From contig USTO01000002.1 of assembly GCA_900557675.1 (NCBI GenBank), forward strand, positions 1-28,134: DNA of 28,134 nt, written 5' to 3'. Both the position numbers and the translations under genes were made by a program. The stretch is from an uncultured Mollicutes bacterium. GTDB lineage: Bacteria; Bacillota_I; Bacilli_A; RF39; UBA660. The notes beneath the pieces were generated by a model. The model was not told where the DNA came from. It was given only the letters and a program-made list of their open reading frames with translations, and did no database searches. Below are positions 14,480-22,004 of this stretch, piece by piece (the stretch's first letter is position 1; each line of letters starts with the position of its first letter).

Positions 14480-14680
14480 AAAAAAAAGAAACATTTCTAA
14501 GGACGAAATATTTCCGCGGTACCACCTTAATTCAAAAAGCAACTCATAATAATAACGGTATTAACCGAGAAAATCCAGTTCCAGAAATCATACACAAAAT
14601 AACAACATGTACCTATTCACACCAAACATAAGCTCTCTTAAACACACTATTATTTAAACTTTCCTTCATCACATTTATAA
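14480..14680 (-). promoter_or_regulatory. T-box riboswitch leader of metG
   Basis: Read on the minus strand, the conserved T-box sequence AAGGTGGTACCGCGG is at 14514-14528. A terminator follows: GAAATATTTC (14505-14514) pairs with GAAATGTTTC (14488-14497) around GTCCTTA, then eight T (14480-14487). The loop bases CCTTA can instead pair with TAAGG of the T-box, giving the antiterminator. Upstream AGAGAGCT (14631-14638) is the Stem I AG bulge followed by GTTTGGTG of the distal loop. The ATG at 14589-14591, just before the returning base helix, is the likely Met specifier; ATG 14606-14608 is a less likely one. Uncharged tRNA-Met would stabilise the antiterminator and switch metG on. Confidence 0.93.
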
Positions 14681-14685
14681 AATAA

Positions 14686-14714
14686 ATTATAACACATATA
14701 CTCATACTATTCAA
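14686..14714 (-). promoter_or_regulatory. Promoter of the metG T-box transcript
   Basis: TTGAAT (14709-14714, inside the last codons of spoVT) and TATAAT (14686-14691) are spaced 17 bp, with TG one base before the -10. Transcription would start near 14679, in agreement with the T-box leader. Confidence 0.75.
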
Positions 14715-15234
14715 TGTATTTTCCTAAAAACTTAGCAGCAATAACACCAGTTTTCATAGAAAAACTATCAATTTCCCCTTCAAAAGACAAAATAATAACC
14801 GCACCAATCACATCACCATTACTAATAATTGGAGCAATAACATAACTAATATTTTCTACTATACCATCTATAATAGAAATATTAGAAATAGCCTTAGAAC
14901 TAACAACAACTCTCTTTTGAATCATTTCATCAAGTTCCAAAGAAATAGTTTTATCAAAATAATTCTTTTTTAAATCACCAGACACCGCAACAATCTTATC
15001 CCTATCAACAATAATAACACTATTACCAATCTCAGAATAAATAGAATCAACATAATCCTTGTAAAAATCAGGTAAAGATGAAAGAGGAGAATACTTTTTC
15101 AAAACTATATTATCGCTATTTAAAAATATTTCAACTGATTCCCCATCCTTTATTCTAAGCGTTTTCCTTATCTCTTTTGGAATAACAATTCTACCCAAAT
15201 CATCAATCCTGCGAATAACTCCCGTAGTCTTCAT
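14707..15234 (-). CDS. spoVT: Stage V sporulation protein T (AbrB-type regulator SpoVT)
   Basis: Forespore transcription factor that modulates sigma-G genes in B. subtilis. Residues 1-50 form the swapped-hairpin AbrB DNA-binding domain (MKTTGVIRRIDDLGRIVIPKEIRKTLRIKD split here, with DLGRIVIPKEIR as hallmark), and residues about 56-175 the GAF domain that distinguishes SpoVT from AbrB (NSVIIVDRDKIVAVSGD, YVIAPIISNGDVIGAVIILS). Length 175 matches the B. subtilis protein. The start has GAGGT nine bases upstream. It follows mfd as in B. subtilis. No clear sigma-G promoter was recognised in 15235-15378. Confidence 0.95.
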   Translation of the reverse strand: MKTTGVIRRIDDLGRIVIPKEIRKTLRIKDGESVEIFLNSDNIVLKKYSPLSSLPDFYKDYVDSIYSEIGNSVIIVDRDKIVAVSGDLKKNYFDKTISLELDEMIQKRVVVSSKAISNISIIDGIVENISYVIAPIISNGDVIGAVIILSFEGEIDSFSMKTGVIAAKFLGKYIE

Positions 15235-15378
15235 TCAGTAACCTCACTTTCACTAGTTTATTCTTCACAAAATGCAAAAAAATATTCTATTTTTCCAAAA
15301 TAATTCATAATAATATTATAATATTTACTAGCAGACATATTGCATGGTAATTTTTACCAATTGTTGCGTTGAAACCAC

Positions 15379-15400
15379 AAAAAAAGAACTATAAAAGTTC
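15379..15400 (-). terminator. Terminator embedded in the mfd stop codon
   Basis: GAACT / AGTTC stem with loop TTTAT, followed by seven T on the minus strand. The last codons and stop codon of mfd form the stem-loop itself, so translation termination and transcription termination coincide. Confidence 0.8.
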
Positions 15401-18400
15401 CCTTAATAAATCATTAAAATACATAACAACGTGCGAAGAAGCATCCTTATACATAAGCTTAATACCTAACATATTATTCTTATAAGAAAAAATAAAATTC
15501 TTATTAATCCCTATTCCCTTAACAAAAAACTCCTCATAATTAATACTCTCAGAAATTTTCTTATCAAAAAATACCTCTCTATATATATTATTATCAAAAA
15601 CTCTTACAATTCCTATCCTACTAACAAAACTTTCAAACAATTGTTCATTCATATAAACAAACAAATCATCATCAACAGGACCAAACCTATCTTCAAGTTC
15701 CTTTTTTACCTCAAACAAACTATCATAAGAATCAATAGTATTAATCTTCTTATGAATCTCAATCTTAACATCCTCGTCAGAAACATAACTATCCTTAATA
15801 TGAGAAGAAATATTAATATTAAGAGGCTCATCAGAAGAATCAGGAATTTCTTCTCCCTTAAGTCTTAAAACCTCCTCATTAAGCATTTTAAGATACATAT
15901 CCATACCAACAGTATCAATAAAACCAGCCTGTTCACTACCAAGAATATCACCAGCACCTCTGATAGATAAATCCCTAGAAGCAATAGCAAACCCACTTCC
16001 AAGAGAAGTAAACTCCTTAATTACTCTAAGTCTCTTCATAGCCTGTTCAGTCAAAACCTTACCCTTTTCATACATCAAATAAGCATAAGCAAGCCTATCA
16101 CTACGACCAACCCTACCACGAATTTGATAAAGTTGACTAAGACCAAACCTATCAGCATCAAGAACAATTAAACTATTTACATTAGGAATATCTACCCCAG
16201 TCTCAATAATAGTAGTACAAAGAAGAACATCAAACCTACCATTAGTAAAATCATTCATAACATTCTCAAACTGATCCTTATTCATCTTACCATGAGCAAT
16301 TCCAAAAGAAATATCAGGAGCAAGAGTTTTTAAACTAGCCAGTTTCCTATCAATATCAAAAGTCCTATTATATAAAATAAAAACTTGTCCACCACGTCCA
16401 ATCTCCTTATAAATAACTTCTCTAACAAGCTTCTTATCAAAAGGAACAACATAAGTCGCAACAGACTTTCTATTTCTAGGAGGAGTCTCAATCAAAGACA
16501 TATTCTTAATGCCCAAAACAGCCATCTGTAAAGTCCTAGGAATAGGAGTAGCAGTTAGTGTTAAAACATCAACATTAGACTTAATTTCCTTAATTTTTTC
16601 CTTATGTACAACCCCAAAACGCTGTTCTTCATCAATAACCAAAAGACCAAGATCTTTAAAAACAACATCATTACTAAGACCACGATGAGTACAAAAAACA
16701 ATATCAATAGAACCATCAAAAAGCCCCTTCAGAGTCTTAGTAATATCCTTAGAAGATACAAATCTATTAAGAACACCAATATTAACAGGATAATTCCTAA
16801 AACGATCCAAAGCAGATGTATACTGTTGATTACATAAAAGAGTAGTAGGACACAAATAAAGAACCTGCTTATTATCCAAAACAGCCTTAAACATAGCCCT
16901 AAAAGCAACCTCAGTTTTACCATAACCCACATCACCACACAAAATCCTATCCATAGGAACAGAACTCTCCATATCAGCTTTAATCTCAGAAATAGCCCTC
17001 AATTGATCAGAAGTAGCCTCATACTTAAACTCATTCTCAAAAAGTTGTTGAAGAGGAGTATCCTTGCTAAAAGCAAAACCCTTCCTAAGTTGCCTTTCAG
17101 CCTGAACCTTAATAAGACGACTAGCTTCATATTTAATCTTTTCCCTAATCCTTTGCTTAGTCTTAACCCAACTAGTACTATTAAGAGCATTAACATGAGG
17201 AACATAACCATCCTTACCATTATACTTACTAATAAGTTCAATTTTAGAAGCAGGAATATAAAGCTTATCCCCTTTAGCATACAAAATCTCTAAATAATCA
17301 GATAAAACTCCGCCTTTCTTAAGAACCTTAATACCATTATAAATACCTATACCATGAGTATTATGAACAACATAATCTCCAACACTTATCCTAGATAAAT
17401 CACGTATCCTAGATGTATTCCTAAATCTAGTTTTCTTATACTTAACACTCTTCTTACCAAAAAGTTCATGATCAGATAAAAAAACATATTTAGAAACCTC
17501 AAACCCAGAAGAAAGATCACTCCTAACAACATTAACCTTACCATCATATATTGCATCAAAATCAGTAATCACATAAGGTAGAGAAATCCCCTCCAAAAAC
17601 TCATTTATTCTACCAGTCGAAGTACATAAAACAACAGTCTTACATTCAGAAATAGAATCACTAATATACTTATTAATTAAAGAAAAATTCTCACCAAAAA
17701 CAGGAACAGTAGAAACATCAAAAGAAACAAAAGATGACACATAATCAATATTAATAGGCATATCAAAATCAAAATAATATAAACTATCAAAAGACCTAAA
17801 ATTCCTTATATCAAAATAATTAACCCCAGTATCAATATTAAACTCATAATCGGAAACAACCATCCTATCATAAGAAAACTTAATTTGCTCATAATCCTTA
17901 AATATAACAATAGGATTACCTAAATAATCACACAAACAAGAATCGAAATACCCAAACCCTTCAGAAAAAGGAATAATATTCACTAAAGACACATCAGAAA
18001 CAGACTTTTGAGAAGAAACATCAAAAAATCTAATAGACTGAATATCATCTCCGAAAAACTCAACCCTAACAGGATTATCACAATTAACAGGATAAACATC
18101 CAAAACAAATCCCCTAAGAGCAAAATCCCCCATTTGCGATACAACAGAACATCTATTATAACCAATATCACATAATCTTTTTATAATATCATCATAAGAA
18201 AAAGAACCTCCAACAGAAAGATTAATACAGTTATTATTAAAACTATCAAGTGAAGGAAGTTTCTTTAAATAACCACGCATATCAGTAAAAACAATTTTTT
18301 TACCACCAGAAGCAATATCATTAAGAACATTAATCCTATCAATTCTAGCTTCTGGACTAATAGAAATATCATTACCTACAGAAATCTCATCATCCTCAAA

Positions 18401-18595
18401 CAAAAGAACATCAGAATCACCACAATAATTATAAAGCTTTCTAGCCTCATATTCATTCGAAGTAACAACCAAAAAAGAACGATCCATCTTCTCAAAAAGA
18501 TTCTTCAAAAAAATAACAAAAAAACCACCCGTAATATTAACAATACCTGTGTTATTTTTATATTCAAAATCAGCAATCTTCTTAAAAATATTCAT
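15389..18595 (-). CDS. mfd: Transcription-repair coupling factor Mfd
   Basis: Large DNA translocase that removes stalled RNA polymerase and recruits UvrA. Domain order in the 1068 residues: UvrB-like N-terminal domains (about 1-330), an RNA-polymerase-interacting CarD-like domain (about 400-470, SVGDYVVHNTHGIGIYNG), an SF2 helicase motor with GDVGYGKTEVA (554-564) and DEEQRFG, the motif LTATPIPRTLQMA, the helicase C part with QIRGRVGRSDR, then the TRG motif region and the C-terminal D7 domain. ATG 18593-18595 is preceded by AGAGGTGG; a GTG three codons earlier lies in that site. It overlaps the operon pth-mfd, starting 12 bp after pth, and ends in its own terminator. Confidence 0.98.
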   Translation of the reverse strand: MNIFKKIADFEYKNNTGIVNITGGFFVIFLKNLFEKMDRSFLVVTSNEYEARKLYNYCGDSDVLLFEDDEISVGNDISISPEARIDRINVLNDIASGGKKIVFTDMRGYLKKLPSLDSFNNNCINLSVGGSFSYDDIIKRLCDIGYNRCSVVSQMGDFALRGFVLDVYPVNCDNPVRVEFFGDDIQSIRFFDVSSQKSVSDVSLVNIIPFSEGFGYFDSCLCDYLGNPIVIFKDYEQIKFSYDRMVVSDYEFNIDTGVNYFDIRNFRSFDSLYYFDFDMPINIDYVSSFVSFDVSTVPVFGENFSLINKYISDSISECKTVVLCTSTGRINEFLEGISLPYVITDFDAIYDGKVNVVRSDLSSGFEVSKYVFLSDHELFGKKSVKYKKTRFRNTSRIRDLSRISVGDYVVHNTHGIGIYNGIKVLKKGGVLSDYLEILYAKGDKLYIPASKIELISKYNGKDGYVPHVNALNSTSWVKTKQRIREKIKYEASRLIKVQAERQLRKGFAFSKDTPLQQLFENEFKYEATSDQLRAISEIKADMESSVPMDRILCGDVGYGKTEVAFRAMFKAVLDNKQVLYLCPTTLLCNQQYTSALDRFRNYPVNIGVLNRFVSSKDITKTLKGLFDGSIDIVFCTHRGLSNDVVFKDLGLLVIDEEQRFGVVHKEKIKEIKSNVDVLTLTATPIPRTLQMAVLGIKNMSLIETPPRNRKSVATYVVPFDKKLVREVIYKEIGRGGQVFILYNRTFDIDRKLASLKTLAPDISFGIAHGKMNKDQFENVMNDFTNGRFDVLLCTTIIETGVDIPNVNSLIVLDADRFGLSQLYQIRGRVGRSDRLAYAYLMYEKGKVLTEQAMKRLRVIKEFTSLGSGFAIASRDLSIRGAGDILGSEQAGFIDTVGMDMYLKMLNEEVLRLKGEEIPDSSDEPLNINISSHIKDSYVSDEDVKIEIHKKINTIDSYDSLFEVKKELEDRFGPVDDDLFVYMNEQLFESFVSRIGIVRVFDNNIYREVFFDKKISESINYEEFFVKGIGINKNFIFSYKNNMLGIKLMYKDASSHVVMYFNDLLRELL

Positions 18596-18607
18596 AAGAA
18601 CCACCTC

Positions 18608-19159
18608 TTAATTATACTTATTCATAACCTTATCAAAAGAAAGAGCACAAAAATCATTTAATACATCACAAGTTCTAGGCAAAATAGAATCTATAAGAGC
18701 AAGATCATCTTTACTAAATTTACCTAAAACATAATCAGTAGCCTCCCCATTACTACTAGAAATCCCAATCCTAAACCTCTTAAACTCATTAGAACCCAAA
18801 CACTTCTCTATATTCCTAAGACCATTATGTCCACCACAAGAACCAAAAAGTCTAAGACGAAACTTTAAAAAAGGTAAATCTAAATCATCACTAACAACTA
18901 AAATATCATTAATATCAATTTTAAAATACTTAACAAAACTAGAAACAACCTCACCAGATAAATTCATAAAAGACATAGGTTTAAGCAAAATAATCTTTTC
19001 ACCAGAAACAAAAATCTCCGTATAATTACCATTAAATTTAAACTTATCAATACAAGTGTCATGAAACCTAGCAAAATTATCCAAAATCATAAAACCAAGA
19101 TTATGTCTAGTATTTTCATACTCCTTACCAGGATTACCAAGACCAACAATCATCTTCAT
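18608..19159 (-). CDS. pth: Peptidyl-tRNA hydrolase Pth (SpoVC)
   Basis: Recycles peptidyl-tRNAs released from stalled ribosomes. Recognised by MIVGLGNPGKEYENTRHNLGF with catalytic His near residue 20, KPMSFMNLSGE, and VSDDLDLPFLKFRLR...GGHNGLRNI. Length 183 is normal. ATG 19157-19159 follows AGGTGAT, which lies just after the ricT stop. It is part of the dnaX-to-mfd run. In B. subtilis pth and mfd also adjoin (with yabK between), but there they lie downstream of spoVG and not next to ricT. Confidence 0.97.
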   Translation of the reverse strand: MKMIVGLGNPGKEYENTRHNLGFMILDNFARFHDTCIDKFKFNGNYTEIFVSGEKIILLKPMSFMNLSGEVVSSFVKYFKIDINDILVVSDDLDLPFLKFRLRLFGSCGGHNGLRNIEKCLGSNEFKRFRIGISSSNGEATDYVLGKFSKDDLALIDSILPRTCDVLNDFCALSFDKVMNKYN

Positions 19160-19167
19160 AAAATCAC

Positions 19168-19953
19168 CTACTCATCAACATTAACAACAATAACTTTTGA
19201 ATTTTCTGTTTCAACTTTATAAGTTCTAGAAAAAAGATCAACAGAAATAACCTTTCCAGGCTCTCCAGAAACAACAACTTTCTCATTAACTCTAGGAAGA
19301 CCCTTCTTATACTCACAATAACAATCATTTTCATAAGTAAGACAACACATTAACCTACCACAAACACCATTAATCTTCTGAGGATTAAGAGCCAAATTTT
19401 GATTCTTAGCCATATTAATAGAAACACTATTCATATCATCTAAAAAAGAAGAACAACAAAGCTTTCTACCACAAAGTCCATATCCCCCAACAGTTTTAGC
19501 CTTATCCCTTATGCCAATTTGACGAAGTTCAATCCTAGTTTTATAAACATATGCAAGTTTTTTAGCAAGTTCACGAAAATCAACTCTCTCATCAGCCAAA
19601 AAATTAAAAATAAGTTGTTTCCTATCAAAAGTAAAATAAGTACTCAAAATTTTCATTTCAAGTCCAAGTTCATAAACAAAATCCTTAGCATCTTCAAGAG
19701 CCTTTTTAGCATCATCAAGATTCCTTTCATTCATTACAACATCAGAATCACTAGCAATACGAATAACATCCCCAAGAGGAACATTAAGCTTAGACTCATC
19801 AACATTAATAATATCAGTAATAACCTCACAAAATTGTTCACCACGATCAGTAGAAACAATAACAAAATCACCTTTCTTAACAATTAAATCATTTATTAAA
19901 AAATAACTAATCTTCTTAGAATCATTAACCCTAACACCAATTACCTTTTTCAA
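19168..19953 (-). CDS. ricT: PSP1-domain protein RicT (YaaT)
   Basis: Cytoplasmic protein; in B. subtilis RicT forms the Y complex with RicA (YmcA) and RicF (YlbF), which binds iron-sulfur clusters, activates RNase Y cleavage and promotes sporulation, competence and biofilm formation. Seen: a central PSP1 domain (about 55-140) and the cysteine-rich part CGRKLCCSSFL and NGVCGRLMCCLTYEN that holds the cluster ligands. Length 261 is close to the B. subtilis protein. TTG 19951-19953 is the start, right after the holB stop (six bases), with AAGGAAAGTGAT upstream. The usual neighbour yabA is missing. Confidence 0.95.
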   Translation of the reverse strand: MKKVIGVRVNDSKKISYFLINDLIVKKGDFVIVSTDRGEQFCEVITDIINVDESKLNVPLGDVIRIASDSDVVMNERNLDDAKKALEDAKDFVYELGLEMKILSTYFTFDRKQLIFNFLADERVDFRELAKKLAYVYKTRIELRQIGIRDKAKTVGGYGLCGRKLCCSSFLDDMNSVSINMAKNQNLALNPQKINGVCGRLMCCLTYENDCYCEYKKGLPRVNEKVVVSGEPGKVISVDLFSRTYKVETENSKVIVVNVDE

Positions 19954-19959
19954 AATACA

Positions 19960-20853
19960 TCACTTTCCTTCCAACGAAATAATAAAATTATCTAAAAACA
20001 AATTAATATTAACATTAAATCTTAACTTTTCAATAAAATCAGTAAAAACATCAACCTTCCTAAATAAATCATCAACACTATTACATGAAGTAAAACAAGA
20101 AAAATCAAAACAATCAGAAAAATATCTATACTCCCCAAAAACTAAAAAATTAAGAACATCACAATAAAGATAATAACCAAAAACCAAAAATTCCCTAACA
20201 CAACTACTTAAATCATAAAAATTGTCTAAAGTTAAAACAAAAGAACCATTTTCTTCAAAATAATTATAAATACTAATAAATTTATTACTATAAATATCAT
20301 AAAATTCATTAAAATCATCAATAGATTCATCTTTATCAAACAAATCTCTAAAAATATTATAAATTACATTACTATCATTAACAAGCCTAATAACCTGGCA
20401 CCTAGAAACAACAGTAGGTAAAACATCTCTAATACTATTACAAAGTAAAATTGCCACAACATCAGAATCAGGTTCCTCTAAAAACTTAAGCAAACTATTC
20501 GAAGCAGATTTATTCATCTTAAAAGCATCTCTAATAATATAAACTTGTTTCTTAGAATCATTAGATTTCATAGAAAAAGAACTTTTTAAAAAAACAACAT
20601 CATTCTTCTTTATCCCCTTATCATTACCTATAACCTTAAAATTAGGATAATTACCATTATCTATAAGAAAACAAATCTTTTCATCATATACCCCATTACA
20701 AATTATAAACTTAGCCAAATCAACAGACAAATCATATCCATAAGAAACATCATTAGTCTCAATTAAATAAGCATGAGATATTCTTCCGTTACCAAGACCA
20801 TTCATAAAATAATTATAAAAATTTTTCTGCGATTCCTTATATTTATCTAACAT
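19960..20853 (-). CDS. holB: DNA polymerase III delta' subunit HolB
   Basis: Clamp-loader subunit that works with delta and DnaX to place the sliding clamp. Seen: N-terminal RISHAYLIETND (no Walker A, as expected for delta'), KKQVYIIRDAFKMNKSASNSLLKFLEEP, and the arginine-finger motif VSRCQVIRL. The zinc module usual in the family (three Cys in CxxCxxC plus one upstream) is reduced to CNGVYDEKIC, so zinc binding is probably lost. Length 297 is somewhat short. ATG 20851-20853 follows GGTGGTGGAT, which also encodes the last glycines of bofA, so it is coupled to bofA. Confidence 0.93.
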   Translation of the reverse strand: MLDKYKESQKNFYNYFMNGLGNGRISHAYLIETNDVSYGYDLSVDLAKFIICNGVYDEKICFLIDNGNYPNFKVIGNDKGIKKNDVVFLKSSFSMKSNDSKKQVYIIRDAFKMNKSASNSLLKFLEEPDSDVVAILLCNSIRDVLPTVVSRCQVIRLVNDSNVIYNIFRDLFDKDESIDDFNEFYDIYSNKFISIYNYFEENGSFVLTLDNFYDLSSCVREFLVFGYYLYCDVLNFLVFGEYRYFSDCFDFSCFTSCNSVDDLFRKVDVFTDFIEKLRFNVNINLFLDNFIISLEGK

Positions 20854-20855
20854 AA

Positions 20856-21050
20856 TTATCCACCACCAAAAAACACTAATAACAACAAAACAAGCATAAT
20901 AAAACCCGGAACACCTAATAATCCAACTATAACAATAGTAGCAATATTAACAGGAATATAAAGATCAACCCCAACAGCCATAGTATCAAAAATATATATG
21001 ATAAAAGGTGCTATCAAAAAAGATTTCAAAATTCCATATAACTTTTTCAA
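20856..21050 (-). CDS. bofA: Pro-sigma-K processing inhibitor BofA
   Basis: Integral membrane protein of the mother cell and outer forespore membrane that, with SpoIVFA, inhibits the SpoIVFB protease until the forespore signals, so delaying sigma-K activation. The 64 residues show two membrane segments (about 6-26 and 38-60) and the family signature IPVNIATIVIVGLLGVPGFI. TTG 21048-21050 is seven bases from GAGGTG; the in-frame TTG at 21065 overlaps that site and is rejected. recR-bofA order is as in B. subtilis (yaaL absent). It is slightly shorter than the B. subtilis protein. Confidence 0.92.
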   Translation of the reverse strand: MKKLYGILKSFLIAPFIIYIFDTMAVGVDLYIPVNIATIVIVGLLGVPGFIMLVLLLLVFFGGG

Positions 21051-21085
21051 AGGAAAACACCTCAAAAAAATATATGATATTTCCC

Positions 21086-21688
21086 TTAATCTAAAACCTC
21101 TTTCCTATTTTTAAGAGCAGATTCAAGCGTCAAAGCATCAATATAATCCATATCAGCACCAATAGGAACACCATTCGCAATTCGTGATATCACAACATCA
21201 ACATCAGATAAAATCTTCTTAATATATAAAATAGTAGTATCAGCTTCAATACCTGATTTAATAGCAAAAATAATTTCTTTAATACCACCATCTTTTACCC
21301 TAGAAACAAGACTAGCAATACTAATATCAGAAGGGCCAATATCATCAAAAGGAGAAATAAGTCCACCCAAAACATGATAATAGCCATCAAAATTACCAAT
21401 TTTTTCCAATAAAAATAAATCTTTAGAATTTTCAACAACAACTAATACATCCGAATTTCTAGCCTTATCATCACAAACAAAACACAAATCACCATCAGTT
21501 ATACAATTACAAATTTTACATTTTCTAATATCACTCTTGACTCTTTTTAAACTATTCCTAAAATCATCAACATCTGAATTTTCAAAATCAAAAAGAACAG
21601 AAAAAGCCATTCTTTCTGCCGTTTTTTGTCCTATACCAGGAAATTTCTTAAAACTTTCTATCAAATCATTAAGACAAACAGGATACAT
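21086..21688 (-). CDS. recR: Recombination mediator RecR
   Basis: Works with RecO (and RecF) to load RecA on gapped DNA. Seen: helix-hairpin-helix FPGIGQKTAERMAF (16-29), zinc finger with Cys57, Cys60, Cys69 and Cys72, a Toprim domain (DVLVVVENSKDLFLLEKIG onward), and the C-terminal SRIANGVPIGADMDYIDALTL. Length 200 is typical. The start ATG overlaps closely with the ebfC end (TAATATG) and has no strong ribosome binding site, so it is probably translated by coupling. dnaX-ebfC-recR is one of the most conserved operons in bacteria. Confidence 0.98.
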   Translation of the reverse strand: MYPVCLNDLIESFKKFPGIGQKTAERMAFSVLFDFENSDVDDFRNSLKRVKSDIRKCKICNCITDGDLCFVCDDKARNSDVLVVVENSKDLFLLEKIGNFDGYYHVLGGLISPFDDIGPSDISIASLVSRVKDGGIKEIIFAIKSGIEADTTILYIKKILSDVDVVISRIANGVPIGADMDYIDALTLESALKNRKEVLD

Positions 21689-21689
21689 A

Positions 21690-21992
21690 TTACATCAAAC
21701 CAGGCATCATACTAGAATACTTACCCATTTTTTCAGACATTTTTTTATCAACTTTTGAAAAAGCATCATTAAGAGCTAAAACAATCATATCCTCAAGCAT
21801 TGTAATATCATCAGAAATCAATTCCTTAGCAGTATCATCAATCTTAATACTAACAACCTCTTTAGTCCCCTTAACTGAAACAGTAACAAGAGAACTCCTT
21901 CCCTCAAACGTAGCAGAATCAATCTCATTCTTTATATTAGTAATATCCTTTTGCATAGCTTGAGCTTGTTTCATTAAAGCTTGCATATTCAT
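21690..21992 (-). CDS. ebfC: Nucleoid-associated protein EbfC/YaaK (YbaB family)
   Basis: Small DNA-binding dimer thought to help nucleoid organisation or RecR function. The 100 residues begin MNMQALMKQAQAMQKDITNI and contain the conserved VSVKGTKEVVSIKIDDTA and the C-terminal coiled part LALNDAFSKVDKKMSEKMGKY. ATG 21990-21992 follows GGAGGAAT. It lies 12 bp after dnaX and one base before recR. Confidence 0.96.
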   Translation of the reverse strand: MNMQALMKQAQAMQKDITNIKNEIDSATFEGRSSLVTVSVKGTKEVVSIKIDDTAKELISDDITMLEDMIVLALNDAFSKVDKKMSEKMGKYSSMMPGLM

Positions 21993-22004
21993 AACTATTC
22001 CTCC

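Noticed and set aside
14448..14525. MetG start upstream at 14525
   Set aside because: This would translate the T-box terminator and T-run; ATG 14447 has a proper ribosome binding site and begins the family sequence.
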